Assembly: GCA_905221605.1 (NCBI GenBank)
Contig: CAJNDS010002635.1
Coordinates: 1-60,000, forward strand
Direction of reading: 5' to 3'
DNA from: Symbiodinium natans
Lineage: Eukaryota; Sar; Dinophyceae; Suessiales; Symbiodiniaceae
DNA: 60,000 nucleotides
Below are positions 24,385 to 36,652 of this stretch, piece by piece. The stretch's first letter is position 1, and the number at the start of each line of letters is the position of its first letter. Below the pieces are notes generated by a model. The model had not been told where the DNA came from and made no database searches. It saw only the letters and a list, made by a program, of their open reading frames with translations. A program made the position numbers and the translations under genes.

Positions 24385-24567
24385 CTTATAAACCCTATAA
24401 ATGCCTATAAACCCCATAAACCCTAAACCCTATAAACCCTAAACCCTATAAACCCTACATAAACCCTATAAAAGCCCATAAACCCTAAACCCTAAAAAAA
24501 CCTGTATAAACCCTATAAAAGCCTATAAACCCTGTACACCCTAAACCCTATAAACACTAAACCCTAA
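24385..24567. repeat. Telomere-like array, CCCTATAAA variants
   Basis: Mixed CCCTAAA and CCCTATAAA units over 180 bases, the main site of this variant. Confidence 0.85.
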
Positions 24568-25706
24568 TGGCTTGAGCCGAGCGTGCGTCCATAGCCTGGT
24601 AAGCTGAAATGCTGCAGGGCTGGTTCACATGGTGTTTAGTCATCTTACATGTAGGGTTTAGGGTTTAGGCGGTTTAGGGTTTAGGGTTTAGGGTTTGTAT
24701 GCCTTTCTGTCTTTCGTTGATTGCTTCTTTCCCTCGTTGCTTCTTTATGGTAGTCGTGCTTTCTCAATCTCTGTCTCTTTCTCTCCTTCGCTCTTTCTGT
24801 CTTTATTCTCTCCTTCTTACTCTCTCCCGCGACCCCCCTCCCCCCCTTCCCCCCCCCCGGCGAGTCAAGGTGCTGTTCGTATCATTGTGGCTTGTCGTCC
24901 TTTTTCTTGATATGCTGCTTTCCCGAGGGTCTACTTGATATGCTCACGACTATCAATCACTTTCGAGTATGAACGGGGTTAGCGTCGACTTCTTGCTGGC
25001 GCAGGGCTTCACCTCGAATGACTGTTTTCAGCCACCCAAATGTGGACCATCCAAGCAGGAACGTGAGCACGAACACCTTTATCCGGTATATGCATGAAGG
25101 CCCATAATTATCCTAGAGCTGCACGGACCTACGGATGTAGCATCTTCGAGAGCCTCTTGGTTGCGGCCTTCAGGCTGTTTGAGGATGACGGGTGTGCAAG
25201 AGACATTTGTTTCAACCTGGGGGGGGGCTTGGGTAGAAGGAGTCTCGCGGCAAAGCGTGTGAAAGGTTGATCGCATCGGAACCTGAGAACCCTGCTTTAG
25301 GCTAAGGCGAAACTCCTCTTCTTGAGAACAAAGCTCAAATGACCGACAGTGGATTCCAACGGTACGGGATCTCACAACAAAAACAGGGCATGTACCTTGC
25401 GCACAGATCGTGCAGAGAATTGATCGAGCGGCTTTTTTTCCCGAACGCAAGCAGAGCGATACGGAGCATCTCGCGATGCTGTCAGAAGCCTTGTGCTGCT
25501 GTCTGCTCCTCCTCCTTTTAAAGTACCAGCAGGGGGTTTAGGGTTTGGGGTTTAGGGGCAGCAGATGCTTTCATGCGTCATCCCAAGCAGAGCTATATGA
25601 AGTAGGGTTTTTATTTCTTGTACCCCCAAAAGGACACCAGGTATATACACTCACCAATATTGAAAAGGAACCTTATATACACTCACCAAAAACAGAAATA
25701 TAAACC

Positions 25707-25969
25707 CTGCCTAAACCCTAAACCCTAAACCCTAAACCCTAAACCCTAAACCCTAAACCCCAAACCTAAACCCTAAACCCTAAACCCTAAACCCTGCTTC
25801 ATATAGCAATGGCAAGGCCAAGGCCTCCATGCCGACGTCATGGTGCGAAAGCTCCCTCAGAGCACAGGTCTTCGACAAACAATGGCCTGAGTTTGGGGTT
25901 TAGGGTTTAGGGTTTAGGGTTTGGGGTTTGGGGTTTAGGGTTTAGGGTTTAGGGTTTAGGGTTTAGGGG
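25707..25969. repeat. Two arrays in opposite orientation
   Basis: CCCTAAA at 25707-25796 (about 12 units) and TTTAGGG/TTTGGGG at 25892-25969 (about 11 units), with 95 bases of unique DNA between them. Confidence 0.9.
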
Positions 25970-25982
25970 TCCAGCACTGAGG

Positions 25983-26669
25983 CTTGCACTCCAGCTGGGC
26001 GTCAAGGCCTCTTCTCAATGCCGCAAGCTCTCAAACCAACTATCTACAGACAAGAAGATCGAGCACGCACATACACACGTGCCCTCTCGCCCACTCGCTC
26101 ACTTCACTCACGACAGACCATTCCACTGCCGCCTCCAGTCGCATCGCCAAGTCGCGGATAACACTGCGAAGATGCTGTCTCATTCGGCGTTCCTTCGAAC
26201 GTGGGAGTTTACGAAAATAGGGGGGGGACCTTAGTATCGACCCCCAAAGGGTTCTTGCACTCCAGCTGGGCATCAAGACCTCTTCTCAATGCCGCAAGCT
26301 CTCAAACCAACTATCTACAGACAAGAACATCGAGCACGCACATACACACGTGCCCTCTCGCCCACTCGCTCACTTCACTCACGACAGACCATTCCACTGC
26401 CGCCTCCAGCCGCATCGCCAAGTCGCGGATGACACCGCGAAGATGCTGTCTCATTCGGCGTTCCTTCGAACGTGGGAGTTTACGAAATAGGGGGGGGGAC
26501 CTTAAGCATCGACCCCCAAAGGGTTCTTGCACTCCAGCTGGGCGTCAAGGCCTCTTCTCAATGCCGCAAGCTCTCAAACCAACTATCTACAGACAAGAAG
26601 ATCGAGCACGCACATACACCTGTGCCCTCTCCCCCACTCGCTCACTTCACTCACGACAGACCATTCCAC
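25983..26669. repeat. 271-bp tandem repeat, about 2.5 copies
   Basis: Units start at 25983, 26254 and 26526 with CTTGCACTCCAGCTGGG. The third breaks off near 26669. Copies differ by scattered substitutions and in the G run. Minus-strand frames of 73-78 codons recur in the units but have no known motif. Confidence 0.9.
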
Positions 26670-27296
26670 GAAGTCCATCCCTTGCACCTGACCCTTACCC
26701 CCTACGGAACCCACGATTTCTGACCGCCAACCTCCGTGCGTGCTTGCCCTGCCCCTACCCCCTACTCCTCCCGAGCCCGAAGTCCATCACCCAAACCCGA
26801 AGTCCATCCCTTGCAATTGACCCTTACCCCCTACAACCCCCCTCACCGCCCCGACCTGACGTCCCCTTCCGCCCCCCGAGCAGGGGACCCCCCCGACCAG
26901 GGGGCCCCCCCGTCGCGGAGCGCTTGCGCGCTCGCTATTTCGCGTACTCCCTCTGCGCCTGTGGCTGACTTGCCGAAGATTTCGGCCACGTCCGCTGCAA
27001 CCAGTTCCACGTCCGGGTCACTTGCCGCATCGTCGCTTTCCCGGTTCCACGGGGGTCGGCGGCAGCGGCGTTAGCCCTTAAATAAGTGTAATATCAGGAT
27101 CATTATTTTAATTCTTGGGGGTAAGGATTGAGCAGCGTTCAGCAACCGCAGGGGGCTTCCGTCTAGAACATCCCTGTCTGTCGTTTCATTATCGCAATGC
27201 TGGGGAGGTGCGACGCTCAGAACTCAGGGTTCAGGATGTAAGGATTGTCGCGACTCCGCATTGCGGCACATGCATGCGTCTCGCAACTCTGCTACC

Positions 27297-27390
27297 TACC
27301 CTAAGGGTAGTATATACTTGGGCCCTAAAGCTACTATATGGGAAGCCCTTTAAGGCCTAGTATAGGTACATGGATCCTTAGGGCTAGAGG
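27297..27390. repeat. MITE-like element family B, copy 1
   Basis: Contains AAGGGTAGTATATACTTGGG and, near its end, TATAGGTACATGGATCC. The same sequences lie in opposite arms at 32331-32445. Less symmetrical than that copy, probably decayed. Confidence 0.55.
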
Positions 27391-27767
27391 TCTAGAACCC
27401 TGGAAGCCGACAAATTCAGCCGAAGATGCACCATCGGTGCCGAAGAGGCGAACAGGATCGCGGCCTCAGGAGAAGCTCCGAAGCATCTCCCAACGTCCCA
27501 AAGGCCAGCTTGCAATAAACCCTAAACCCGAAACCCTAAACCCTAAACCCTAAACCCGAGAATCCCCCTTATCTGAACCTCCCCTGAAACTCAAAAAACC
27601 AATGCTGCGGAGCCGCCGGACTCTTTCCTCACGAACCTGCAGGGGCTAATGAACTCCATCGCCGCTGTGGAGATGCGAACACGAGGCCTCACTTTGGGTT
27701 TAGGGTTTAGGGTTTAGGATTTAGGGTTTAGGGTTTAGGGTTTGGGGTGGACTCGTTACGTTTCCTA

Positions 27768-27873
27768 CTATAGGGGCCTTAATGACTGGGATAGGGTTTT
27801 GGGGTTTGTTATAGTATTGTGAGCGAGGGACCAGAAGGGAATGCGATTACTTGCGTGATTATTCCGACCCCTA
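27768..27873. repeat. MITE-like element family D, copy 1
   Basis: Starts ACTATAGGGGCCTTAA, has ATAGGGTTTTGGGG inside and ends TTATTCCGACCCCTAG. Shares start, middle and end with 59106-59198. Confidence 0.55.
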
Positions 27874-28344
27874 GATTACACGCGAAATCTGGTGTCGAAG
27901 AGTTCTTTACTGTCAAAACTTGTCAGGACTCCGAAACCCTAAACCCTAAACCCTAAACCCTAAACCCTAAGGGTAGCTACCACCAAACTGTAGCCCTCTT
28001 CACCTGCGTTATGAAAGTCTTTTGGGTTCTACCCCACTAAGTCAGGGCAGACACTACTGGACTGTAGGTACATGGAGCCCCAAAAGATGCGACTGCATGA
28101 GGGGCTTAGGGTTTAGGGTTTACCTTAAACCCTATAAACCCTAAACCCTAAACCCTAAACCCTGAACCCTGAACCCTAAACCCTAAACCCTAGGCCATGG
28201 CGGCTAGGAGGTCACGCAAAACCCCGACCTGCGCGGCGGTGTGCTTGTAAATCGTGATACCAGGCTGGGCTCTGATACCTTTTTCATGCCTTAAAAAGGG
28301 CTCTTCATAGGTTTGACTATGGGGATCATAAGGAATGCGCTATT

Positions 28345-28432
28345 ATACTATTATACCTTCTGATCCCTTAACAAAAGGCACATTTATAGGGTTGATTGTG
28401 GGGATTAGTAGGCCTCGTAACCAGTCCTGGAT
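28345..28432. repeat. MITE-like element family A, divergent copy
   Basis: GCTATTATAC...TATAGGGTTGATTGTGGGGATTAG...GGCCT follows the family A order but the ends have decayed. Confidence 0.4.
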
Positions 28433-28583
28433 ATCCCAAATGATGCCTACCCCGAAACCCTAAACCCTAAACCCTAAACCCGAAATCTACATCGTCATAA
28501 GCTCTTAGCCAGGGTGCCGTGTTTGGGCCTTGCACTCCCAGTCCAACTCTTCGAACGAAGGCTTGGCGGACCTAGGACACCCG

Positions 28584-28711
28584 AGCCCTAAACCCTAAAC
28601 CCTAAACCCTAAACCCTAAACCCTAAACCCTAAACCCTAAACCCTAAACCCTAAACCCTAAACCCTAAACCCTAAACCCTAAACCCTAAACCCTAAACCC
28701 TAAACCCTAAC
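28584..28711. repeat. Long perfect CCCTAAA array
   Basis: About 17 nearly uninterrupted units, among the longest and cleanest arrays in the window. Confidence 0.95.
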
Positions 28712-29644
28712 CCAGGATCCCCGCAAATCGCCCCCTGGGTTGGGGCTCTGGGGGTTTAGGGTTCCTGGGTTGGGATGTCCCCCCCTAAATACTACATCGT
28801 CCTTAGTAGGAGTTGCAGTAAGCCCTATTCTACTCCCCATTAAGAACTGTTTGTAACTGTTGGGGTTTAGGGTTTAGGGTTTAGGGTTTAGGGTTTAGGG
28901 TTTAGGGTTTAGTATACGGGGGAACATCCCGAGTTCAGGGGCAGTTTACTGCCAGTGGTTGACAGCACCGATCCTGGAACACTGACCACGATGCCTGGAG
29001 CTACTTGTCTACACAGCTCGGCCTTCTCGGGCTGAAGTCTTCAGATTGGGACACACACACACAAACAAAAGGAGCAAACAAAAAAGAAGCAAGCCGGTGC
29101 CTTTTGGCTACTCCATGTGGGGGTTTGGTACCTTCTTGGGGTCCTCATTATAAGGGGATCCCACTATTTGGGGTCAACATCGGGGTCCCCTGTTTTCGTA
29201 AACCTCCAGTTGGTTCAACTTCATGCGCACGAAGTCAAAGGACCGTTGCTGCAAATGTCTGGACCCTAGGCACAACACGCCCAAGTTGGAATCTCCGGTG
29301 CAGAAGTTTCTTCTGAGACCCTCAGCCCTAAACCCTAAATGCTGGTGAGTACCAGCAGGCTGTGAGGAAGAAACCAGTGGACTGCGCAATTCCCCAGAAT
29401 CGTCCCTCAAAGCCATGGCAAAGCACTCACAAAACGCGAAGATTTTACACGCAGAAAAGAGCGAAGCAAAAGAGTAAAGTAGTCTGTGCTACTCAGTAGG
29501 ATTTGGCACCTACTTTGTCTAATGTGAAACTGTACATGCTTGTCTTAAACATGCTCAAGGCTACTGTTCGGGCCTATAAGCAACAAAGGAAAGATGCATG
29601 GTACAACTGCTACAGAATGACATGTACAGGAGTAGACTTCAACA

Positions 29645-29724
29645 CTAAACCTTAAACCCTAAATTATAAACCCTGAACCCTAGACCCTAGACCCTAGACC
29701 CTAGACCCTAGACCCTAGACCCTT
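29645..29724. repeat. Array with CCCTAGA block
   Basis: Starts as CCCTAAA-like units and becomes a run of about six CCCTAGA units, a locally homogenised variant. Confidence 0.9.
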
Positions 29725-30068
29725 CATGGATCCTATGCCATATATCCATACGAGGCGCAGGTCGTCCAAGGTGCAGATGCCACGGGGAGGGATTCCCAGT
29801 GCCTCTCGAGAGATCGTTAGAGACTTGTGTGCGGATTTCTGGTTCTTGGAGGGTTTAGGGTTTAGGACTAGAGGGTTTAGGGTTTGGGGCTAGAGGGTTT
29901 CGGGTTTAGGTTTTCAGGATTTAGGGTTTATAGGGTTTATAATATAGGGAAGGCTTTTCCTCTCTGCCTCTTTTGGGCGGTGGTCTTCTTGTTTGGCGCT
30001 GGACCCTGCGCCGGAGCTCCTTTGCATCCCGGGGGCTCGCGATGTGAAGAATGGCCAGGAGCCGAGCC

Positions 30069-30143
30069 CCGTTTAGGGTTTAGGGTTTAGGGTTTAGGGT
30101 TTAGGGTTTAGGGTTTAGGGTTTAGGGTTTAGGGTTTAGGGTT
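30069..30143. repeat. TTTAGGG array
   Basis: About 10 uninterrupted units. Confidence 0.95.
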
Positions 30144-30616
30144 CCAAGCCAAGAAAGCCAAGGGCTTGGTCCCCTCAACACCGCGGCGTCGGGTGGGATC
30201 AACCTGGGACCCACCCTAAACCCTAAACCCTAAACCCTAAACCCTGACGGTTTTATGGGCTATTTACTTACTGCCTCTCTGAATCCCTGAAGCCCCCTGA
30301 GCCTGAGATTCCTGCCTCCAGCTGGCGGCAGGCGTGCCATGCGAAGTGATTCCCCATGCTCCTGACCGGAACACTGGTTTAGGGTTTAGGGTTTAGGGTT
30401 TAGTTAAGTTGACACTTCCAGTACGAGCACGGACAACGCCGAAGCTCAAAGTTCAGGTTCGCCCCGCTATGAATCATGGGGGGGCTTGCGAGGCTCTTCT
30501 TTCTCTCCTGCTTTCGCATTGAAGCTGCACGGGCTTGGAGATGTGCAAGAATACAGAACAAAAGAGACCAAGAGAATTCCCTCACACCGCATTCACGACT
30601 TGCGTGAGGACTACGA

Positions 30617-30700
30617 GGATGGGCCAGTAGGCCTTACAATCCCCAGCATCAACCCTATCAAGGGGCTTTTCAAGGGTTTGTAAGGTATACTCGCCCATCC
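30617..30700 (-). repeat. MITE-like element family A, inverted copy
   Basis: Ends GGATGGGC and GCCCATCC form the terminal inverted repeat. The interior reads the family pattern GTATACC...AGGGTTGATG.GGGGATT on the minus strand. Confidence 0.6.
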
Positions 30701-31244
30701 GGGTAAAGGACTGCAGCCAGGAAGCCAACCCACCAGCAGAAGCTCCGATGCATCGTAGCACCTGACTTCAACTCGAATCGCTGCTGCGTGTTCCTTGCCT
30801 CGCGAATCGCGAAGCAAAGTTAGCAAGAAGGCTACTTCTCTCCCTATGTTTCTACCAGGGACACAAGCCTTCTGGTAGCTTTAGATAGAGCTCCAGGCGA
30901 TTCCGACCCTTCCGCCTCCAAAACTGCCAGCAAGGCACGTCTCAAGGAGGAGATGCGTGAGCCAAGGAGTGGCAGCCATGTTCTGAGCGAAGGAGATCAG
31001 GCCATAGATCCTGGGAATTGCACAGGCCAGGGAGGGCGGGGCTTGCTGCGTTTAGGGCTTGGGGGTTTTAGGGGCTTAGGGGTTTTTAGGGTTTGGGATT
31101 TAGGGATTTGTTCAGAGGGGCTCTGTGTGGGTAGATTGCCGGGAGCACGAAGTCATCCCTGGCAAGGATGAAGGCTGCTTCCCAGGGCTATGAGGCGGCT
31201 CCCGGGTCTTTCAAGGGGTGGGGGGGGGTGGTCGAAATCTCTTG

Positions 31245-31317
31245 TGTTTAGGGTTTAGGGTTTAGGGTTTAGGGTTTAGGGTTTAGGGTTTAGGGTTTAG
31301 GGTTTAGGGTTTAGGGT
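31245..31317. repeat. TTTAGGG array
   Basis: About 10 uninterrupted units. Confidence 0.95.
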
Positions 31318-31700
31318 CGGCAAAGGCCTTTCAAAGCTAAGCTAAGGAGAAGGAGGGCTCCGAGGACTCGAGGTTTTGTGTGTGGTATACCATAATGCTA
31401 CATGACTCTCGCGCCTCTACTACTTGTATCATTCTGGCTGTCTTCATTCTTGATCCAGTGTTCGTACTGCAATTCCTGCAAGTATTCTCAACCTTATGGC
31501 GATGTCATTAAACCCTAAACCCTAAACCCTAAACCCTAAACCCTAAACCCTAAACCCTAAACCCTTGGCCAGGTGGCTGCAGCTCGTCATTGGGATCGAT
31601 GCTCCAGACTTGGTGAGCAGCAAGTGTCCTGAGGTTTTTCTTGCCAAAGGGTTTAGGGTTTAGGGTTGAGGGTTTGGGTCTAGGGTTTAGGCTGCCAAAC

Positions 31701-31793
31701 CTTGGGGACCAAATGAACCCTAAAAGGGTTCAATAGGAGTTATAGTAATGTGGGGTGTATGGCCCCAATTTTAGGACTCATTTCGTCCCCAAG
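31701..31793. repeat. MITE-like element family C, copy 1
   Basis: CTTGGGGACCAAATGAACCC (31701-31720) pairs, with a few mismatches, with TTTTAGGACTCATTTCGTCC and CCAAG at the right end. Related copy at 56096-56199. Confidence 0.55.
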
Positions 31794-32330
31794 GACCATG
31801 TGGGACCATGTGGGTATGTCTTGCTTGGCCGTTGCCGGGCTTGGGGGTTGCTTCGTTTTGGCGTGCCCGCGTTTTTGCTTTCCGATCGATCAAGAAACAA
31901 TACAGGGCGGGCATTTTCTTGCTCGGAACGTGTCGGGCCAGCAGCACAAAACAAAAACAGGGGAGCTTCGTTTCTGGGTCTCGCCATATGCGGAGTCCGT
32001 TCGTGTGTGCTACGTAAGTGAGTGCGCTTGTTTCTTGTCGCGCTTGCACTTGGCAAAACATCCGTGCAGTGCAGCAGCGCGTTTGCGTTTTGTTGCGTAC
32101 GCGCCACTTCACACATCGGCACTGACGCAGAGGCAGACGCAAAGTGCCCTCTCCCGGAAAGGGCAGCTATCTACGGTTCACAGCTTCATGACTCATTCGC
32201 CGGCGTCTGCAAACACATCGTACGAAGCAGCTGAGTCTGCGCCCTCGACTTGGGGACAAAACGAAGCCGAAAATCGGGGTCATATACCCTTACAAACTAC
32301 AATGCCTCCTCAGGTGTATGAACCAAATAT

Positions 32331-32445
32331 AATCCCTAAGGGTCCATGTACCTATATAGTATATACTTGGGCCTTAAAGGGGTTCCCATATAGTAGCTTT
32401 AGGGCCCAAGTATATACTATATAGGTACATGGACCCTCAGGGATT
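32331..32445. repeat. Near-perfect palindrome, MITE-like family B
   Basis: Arms 32331-32379 and 32397-32445 (about 48 bp each) are almost exact reverse complements around GGGTCCATGTACCTATATAG and TATATACTTGGGCC; the loop is about 17 bases. Confidence 0.75.
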
Positions 32446-33784
32446 GTTTTAGGGTCCTTTTAGAGCTCCTGGTCTCCAAGTCTTGTAAACGTCTATCCGA
32501 GCCCCCCACTGCGCCAATGCGTGGAACCCGACGTTCCGGTCGCTGGCCCGCGTGGCGCCAGCGACGCCGCAGACAACCCACCTCATGGGGGAGAGGTTCA
32601 GGGGTTTAGGGTTTAGGGTTTAGGGTTTAGGGGTTAGAGCTATCAACAGAATATGAAAGATGTGCTGAAGATCCCTTCAATTATTCAACCTGCTGCTCTT
32701 TATACGATTTGCGCTTCGACTGCGAGAGATTGCCCTCCCAACCCCCCGAGTCCCCTCGAGTCCTGCCTCGGAGTTGTCGGAGAAGCATCTCTCAGGTCAG
32801 CCGGCAGCAAGTGTCCGGCATACTCTTTCCATGATTCAACCAGCGCGGGGCTGGCATGAAGGAGGGCAAAACCGAATCATACAGGACCCACAAACCTTCC
32901 GTGTTTTGCTAGAGGTGGCATGGCGACGGCGGCACCAATTTTCGGAAGGCCCTGGAGGACTCGTGTGCCACCTGGCCCGGCGGGATAGGGACACCCAGCT
33001 CACACCAGCTGGCACACAGCACCGGATCTCTGCTTCACGAGGGGGGGGGGGGGAAGGTAAGCCGAATGCACCCAAAAGGGCTTCTTGAAGCTCAAAGCTT
33101 CAACGCGCCCCAGCAGTGGAGTGTCAACAGGCTCGAGCCTTGCCGCGCATCTGGCAGGATGAGTCGCTGTCACTTCGATGACACTGAGATGCCTGCACCT
33201 CTTGCAGTGGCTAACACTTCCGGGGTCGATGTCCTTTCAAGAATGCAATCTACCCTAAGCCAGTCCGAGATCAGCGGCAACCCACATATCCCACACGTCA
33301 CACGTGGACATTCAGTTCGCTACCAGGACCAAAGGCTTTCCGAGGGCCTCAGCGGTGAGCTGTCATCACAGCTCCGGCGCCGTGGTATGGGCCTTTTCAT
33401 GCTTCGAAGCCCAGACATACGGTGCGCCCATACGGCAGACAAGGCTGGAGAACTGCATTCCTCTTGTGACTCTTGTGCTTGTTTTAGCTCGCTAGCACAA
33501 AACATCAATCTTCCACAGAGGGAACACTCCTCGGACCCACTCTGCTCTTCTAACTCGCGTGCAAAATCTGACCCCCCAACTTGGCACGGTTGTCTTTGTC
33601 ACACCAACACCAGATTTTGGGGGGGCCCCCAAGGCTCACTATGAAGCTGGGCTGGACATCACAAGGCTGATCCAGAAATCAAGACATGCCATCCGTTGTC
33701 GCAAGCCGAGGTGCTGAGCTCCTGCCTCTTCTGCTGTCTCCGCATACGGAAACAGCCCACCCATCTCTCAAAGGCATGTGGCAA

Positions 33785-33894
33785 GTGCCGTTTCGAGGCA
33801 TTGTAAGGACAACAATGTTGCGTGATGTGGATGATGCAGGATTTCGGTCATTCGCGCATGTGCCGTTTCGAGGCATTGTAAGGACAACAATGTT
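33785..33894. repeat. 35-bp direct repeat, period 75
   Basis: GTGCCGTTTCGAGGCATTGT and the following 15 bases (33785-33819) recur identically at 33860-33894. Confidence 0.9.
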
Positions 33895-35111
33895 AAGATT
33901 CAGGGTTTGGAAGGGATGACCTGCGTAATAAAAGTGATGCAGGATTCCGTCCATCAACAGAAATGACTTTCAAAGACCGCCTGAGGACTCGCGACGTGCA
34001 AGCCTCACCGTCAAGAGCCGATGGGCCTGCTTGCGAGGTCATGGCGCCATACTGCCACGGCAGAACGGCGCAGCACCAGGAAGTTAGGTGAGGTCAAACC
34101 CTTGAACGGCGCCCTCTAGCTAGTTGCACACAGCTTCGTGGCTTACAGATGCTTCAGCGAAGGTGCTGCTTGCCTTGCAAAGGCTTCTGCAACCCGCTGA
34201 TGCCCTGACGGCTTCTGCACCGCATTGCCTGGGCACCTCTACAAGGACACAAAACTGACCTCGCCGTAGTTGCCACAGAACCTACCAATATGGGGTCCTT
34301 CGAAGAGTCACTCAGTAGAAAAGGGTTACCTGCGCATGGGCTGTATAAGAGGAAGCAGTGGAATCAGCCATGTGCCGTTCCGACGTTCTGCAGAAATTGG
34401 CCCCTGTTTGATAGGGCCTTGAGCACTTAGGCTAAGCTGACTTCATGCTGCATGTGATCACCGTGGCGAACGACGGAATGGAGGGGGACGATGCATGTTG
34501 CAGCGACGGCCTTGTTGGCACTCGCAGCTGGGACGATGCATGTTGCAGCACGATAACCGCTGAGATTCAAAAGCATCCTTTGCGGCAAAAGCATGAGGGG
34601 TCTTCTGGGAACAAGGGGCAGGTGCCCAGCAGGTCTTATTGAAATTGCAGAGGTAGCTGCACTGTAGCCAAGTGGGAGGCCAAAGCAGATTCGCAGCCCC
34701 CAAAGTTATTCGCGTTCACTTCGGATACGGTTAAGCGGCCGAACTCGGTAGAAGCGGTGGAAGCCTTCACAGGCCAGGAGGCGGAAGGCTTTGTGTGGCC
34801 ACTTCGTGGGCTCTTTAAGGGCCTTGCTTTCGTAAAAGCAAGAAGAAGATGTGCTTCAAGGAAGCCATCCAAAAGGCAGAAACCCAGGCCGTAGATTTCA
34901 GTGCCTCAAGGGCCCAGGGTTTGCAAGTTAGAGGGCGCGCCTGGGCACGGAGAAGCCCATCACCGGATGGCGAATAAGGGTCCCCCTATAGAATTCCTCG
35001 AATTTTCGGGGGGGGGGGGGGGGGGGGGGGGGCGGCTGCAGAATCTGCATACGGGACTTCTGAAATTGTCTGAAGGGCGCGGCAAAGCAAAGGGATGTCC
35101 CCGGCCCCTAC

Positions 35112-35198
35112 CTTGGTCATTAGGCTTCAGAATCCCCTAACCGGCCCTATAAAGGGCCCTTTTAAGGGAAGTTCTAGGGTATATAAGAGCCCATGTAG
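35112..35198 (-). repeat. MITE-like element family A, inverted copy
   Basis: On the minus strand it reads CATGGGCTCTTATATACCC ... GGGGATTCTGAAGCCTAATG, matching the family order. Confidence 0.55.
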
Positions 35199-35315
35199 GT
35201 AGGACGCGAAGCCCGGAACCTGCAGACCTTGGCTTGGAGGTCGCCACTCTGCAGCTCAGGTCAGCTTTCTGAGGAGCCGGGGGATGTGGTTTTCCCACAG
35301 GATACCGACTTCCTC

Positions 35316-35401
35316 CATGGGCTATTCTACACTTGCAACCCCCGGAAGAAGGCCCACTTAGAGGGTTGCTTAGGGGGGATTCTAAGGCCTAATGGCCCAT
35401 G
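35316..35401 (+). repeat. MITE-like element family A
   Basis: CATGGGCTATTCTAC at the start and AATGGCCCATG at the end are inverted repeats; the middle has GGGGGATTCTAAGGCC. Confidence 0.6.
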
Positions 35402-36567
35402 CTGACTTAGGGGAGTGCTGAAGACGGCTTCGAGGGAGGCTCCGGAAGACCTGAAGCGTTGGGCAGAGGATGTTTCCTTGCGGAGTGCCCATCAACCAAG
35501 GAGCCGCATCACTCGGAAAGCGCGTGCGCTCCGCCCCCCAGAGAGCTTCGAATCGGAGTTGCCCTCAACTCACAGTCAATTTAAATCTTCTTTGGTGCCT
35601 TTTCACCACCTGCGCTTGCTGTCCCTGCCTTCCCAAAGCAGGCATCTCCCGAGCTCTGATGTGTTTTTTTTCGAGATTGAGAAAGGGCGGCTATGGGCTG
35701 AAAGAGCCGGGAAAAGTTCCTGGAACCTGGTGAGAGATGTGGGAAGGCCCTTGAAGTGAATGAAAGATGGAGTGAGTTCGTGGTGGAAGTGTGGCGAAGT
35801 GGGTCTGTGATGAGAATCTTCTGGGGAAAGTGAGACGTGATCAGCGCCAGGTCGTCCGTCAGGTCAGCCCCTCTCTTGGCCTGGGAGGTGTCGGAGGTTC
35901 AACATCTGCTTTAACTCATCTTCTGGGCTGCGCCTTGATACAACTGAAGCACATCTAGGACTTCTGGATCCAGTAGCAATCGGGCTGCCCAGGTAGCCGC
36001 ACAAGGAGTGGTGGGTCTCGCTGGACACGTGCTTTCTTAAGGGCACTTTTGCCGGAGTCGCTTCAATGCGCTGAAGGCCATACTTTGCAAGGGGAAATGT
36101 TGGGGGCAACAAGAGGGATCTGCAAAACAGCAGTGTCAGTGCTTTCGGGCTTCAATCTGCTACAGGGCATTTGCAAAAAAAATAGCGAGATCAGGGTAGA
36201 TCAGGGCAATGATCGGCAAAGCCACCGGCGCGGTGTTTGTAGGCTCTGTCGGTTGTGGGCTGGCCTTCGGAGCCCTTACAGCAGGCAAGGGCGTTAGGAG
36301 AGAAACGACCAGCCGGGGCACTCTCCAACAGCCGAGCCCCTCCCCCAAGAGGCCCGCAAAAACCGGAACAACACAGACTCGGGATGCGCTGAGTGTGTGA
36401 AGGGGCAATCATATGATGGGCGTGTCAATTTGAGAAGCCCTTGAAGGCACCCGGAGCTCGCGCGCGCGCCCGAACACGCCCCTCCGGCACGCTGGCGACT
36501 TTGAGGAAACGGTGCTGGAAGAAACGGAGGCCGTCACAGCTGGTGTGTAGCACAGATGGGCTCCCAG

Positions 36568-36652
36568 CATGGGCTAGTATACCCTATAACCCCCTTAAAG
36601 AGGCCCTTGATAGGGGTGCTTATGGGGATTCTAGGGCCTAAGAGCCTATCCT
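36568..36652 (+). repeat. MITE-like element family A
   Basis: ATGGGCTAGTATACCC at the start, GGGGATTCTAGGGCCTAAGA then GCCTAT near the end. A well-preserved copy. Confidence 0.6.

Larger units (their letters stand above)
24190..25982. other. Host DNA right of the element, no clear gene
   Basis: Telomere-like arrays at 24293-24318, 24385-24567 (with CCCTATAAA variants), 24653-24689, 25531-25558, 25707-25796 and 25892-25969. Pyrimidine-rich tract at 24760-24860 (CTCTTTCT runs, then C runs). The minus-strand frame at 25079-25450 has mildly protein-like composition but no motif. Confidence 0.6.
26670..32634. other. Telomere-array-rich host DNA, no clear gene
   Basis: Arrays at 27516-27560, 27697-27748, 27932-27970, 28106-28193, 28449-28482, 28584-28711, 28861-28912, 29645-29724, 29849-29946, 30069-30143, 30213-30246, 30375-30402, 31245-31317, 31508-31565, 31649-31692 and 32602-32634. 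Between them lie MITE-like elements (27297-27390, 27768-27873, 28345-28432, 30617-30700, 31701-31793, 32331-32445). The 224-codon plus frame at 31750-32424 runs through two of these repeats, so I do not call it a gene. Confidence 0.6.

Noticed and set aside
28584-28711. CRISPR-like regular repeats
   Set aside because: Pure 7-base telomere-type units with no spacers, in a eukaryotic genome.
31750-32424. 224-codon plus frame as a host gene
   Set aside because: It starts inside a family C element and ends in the family B palindrome, with several competing frames on both strands and no motif.
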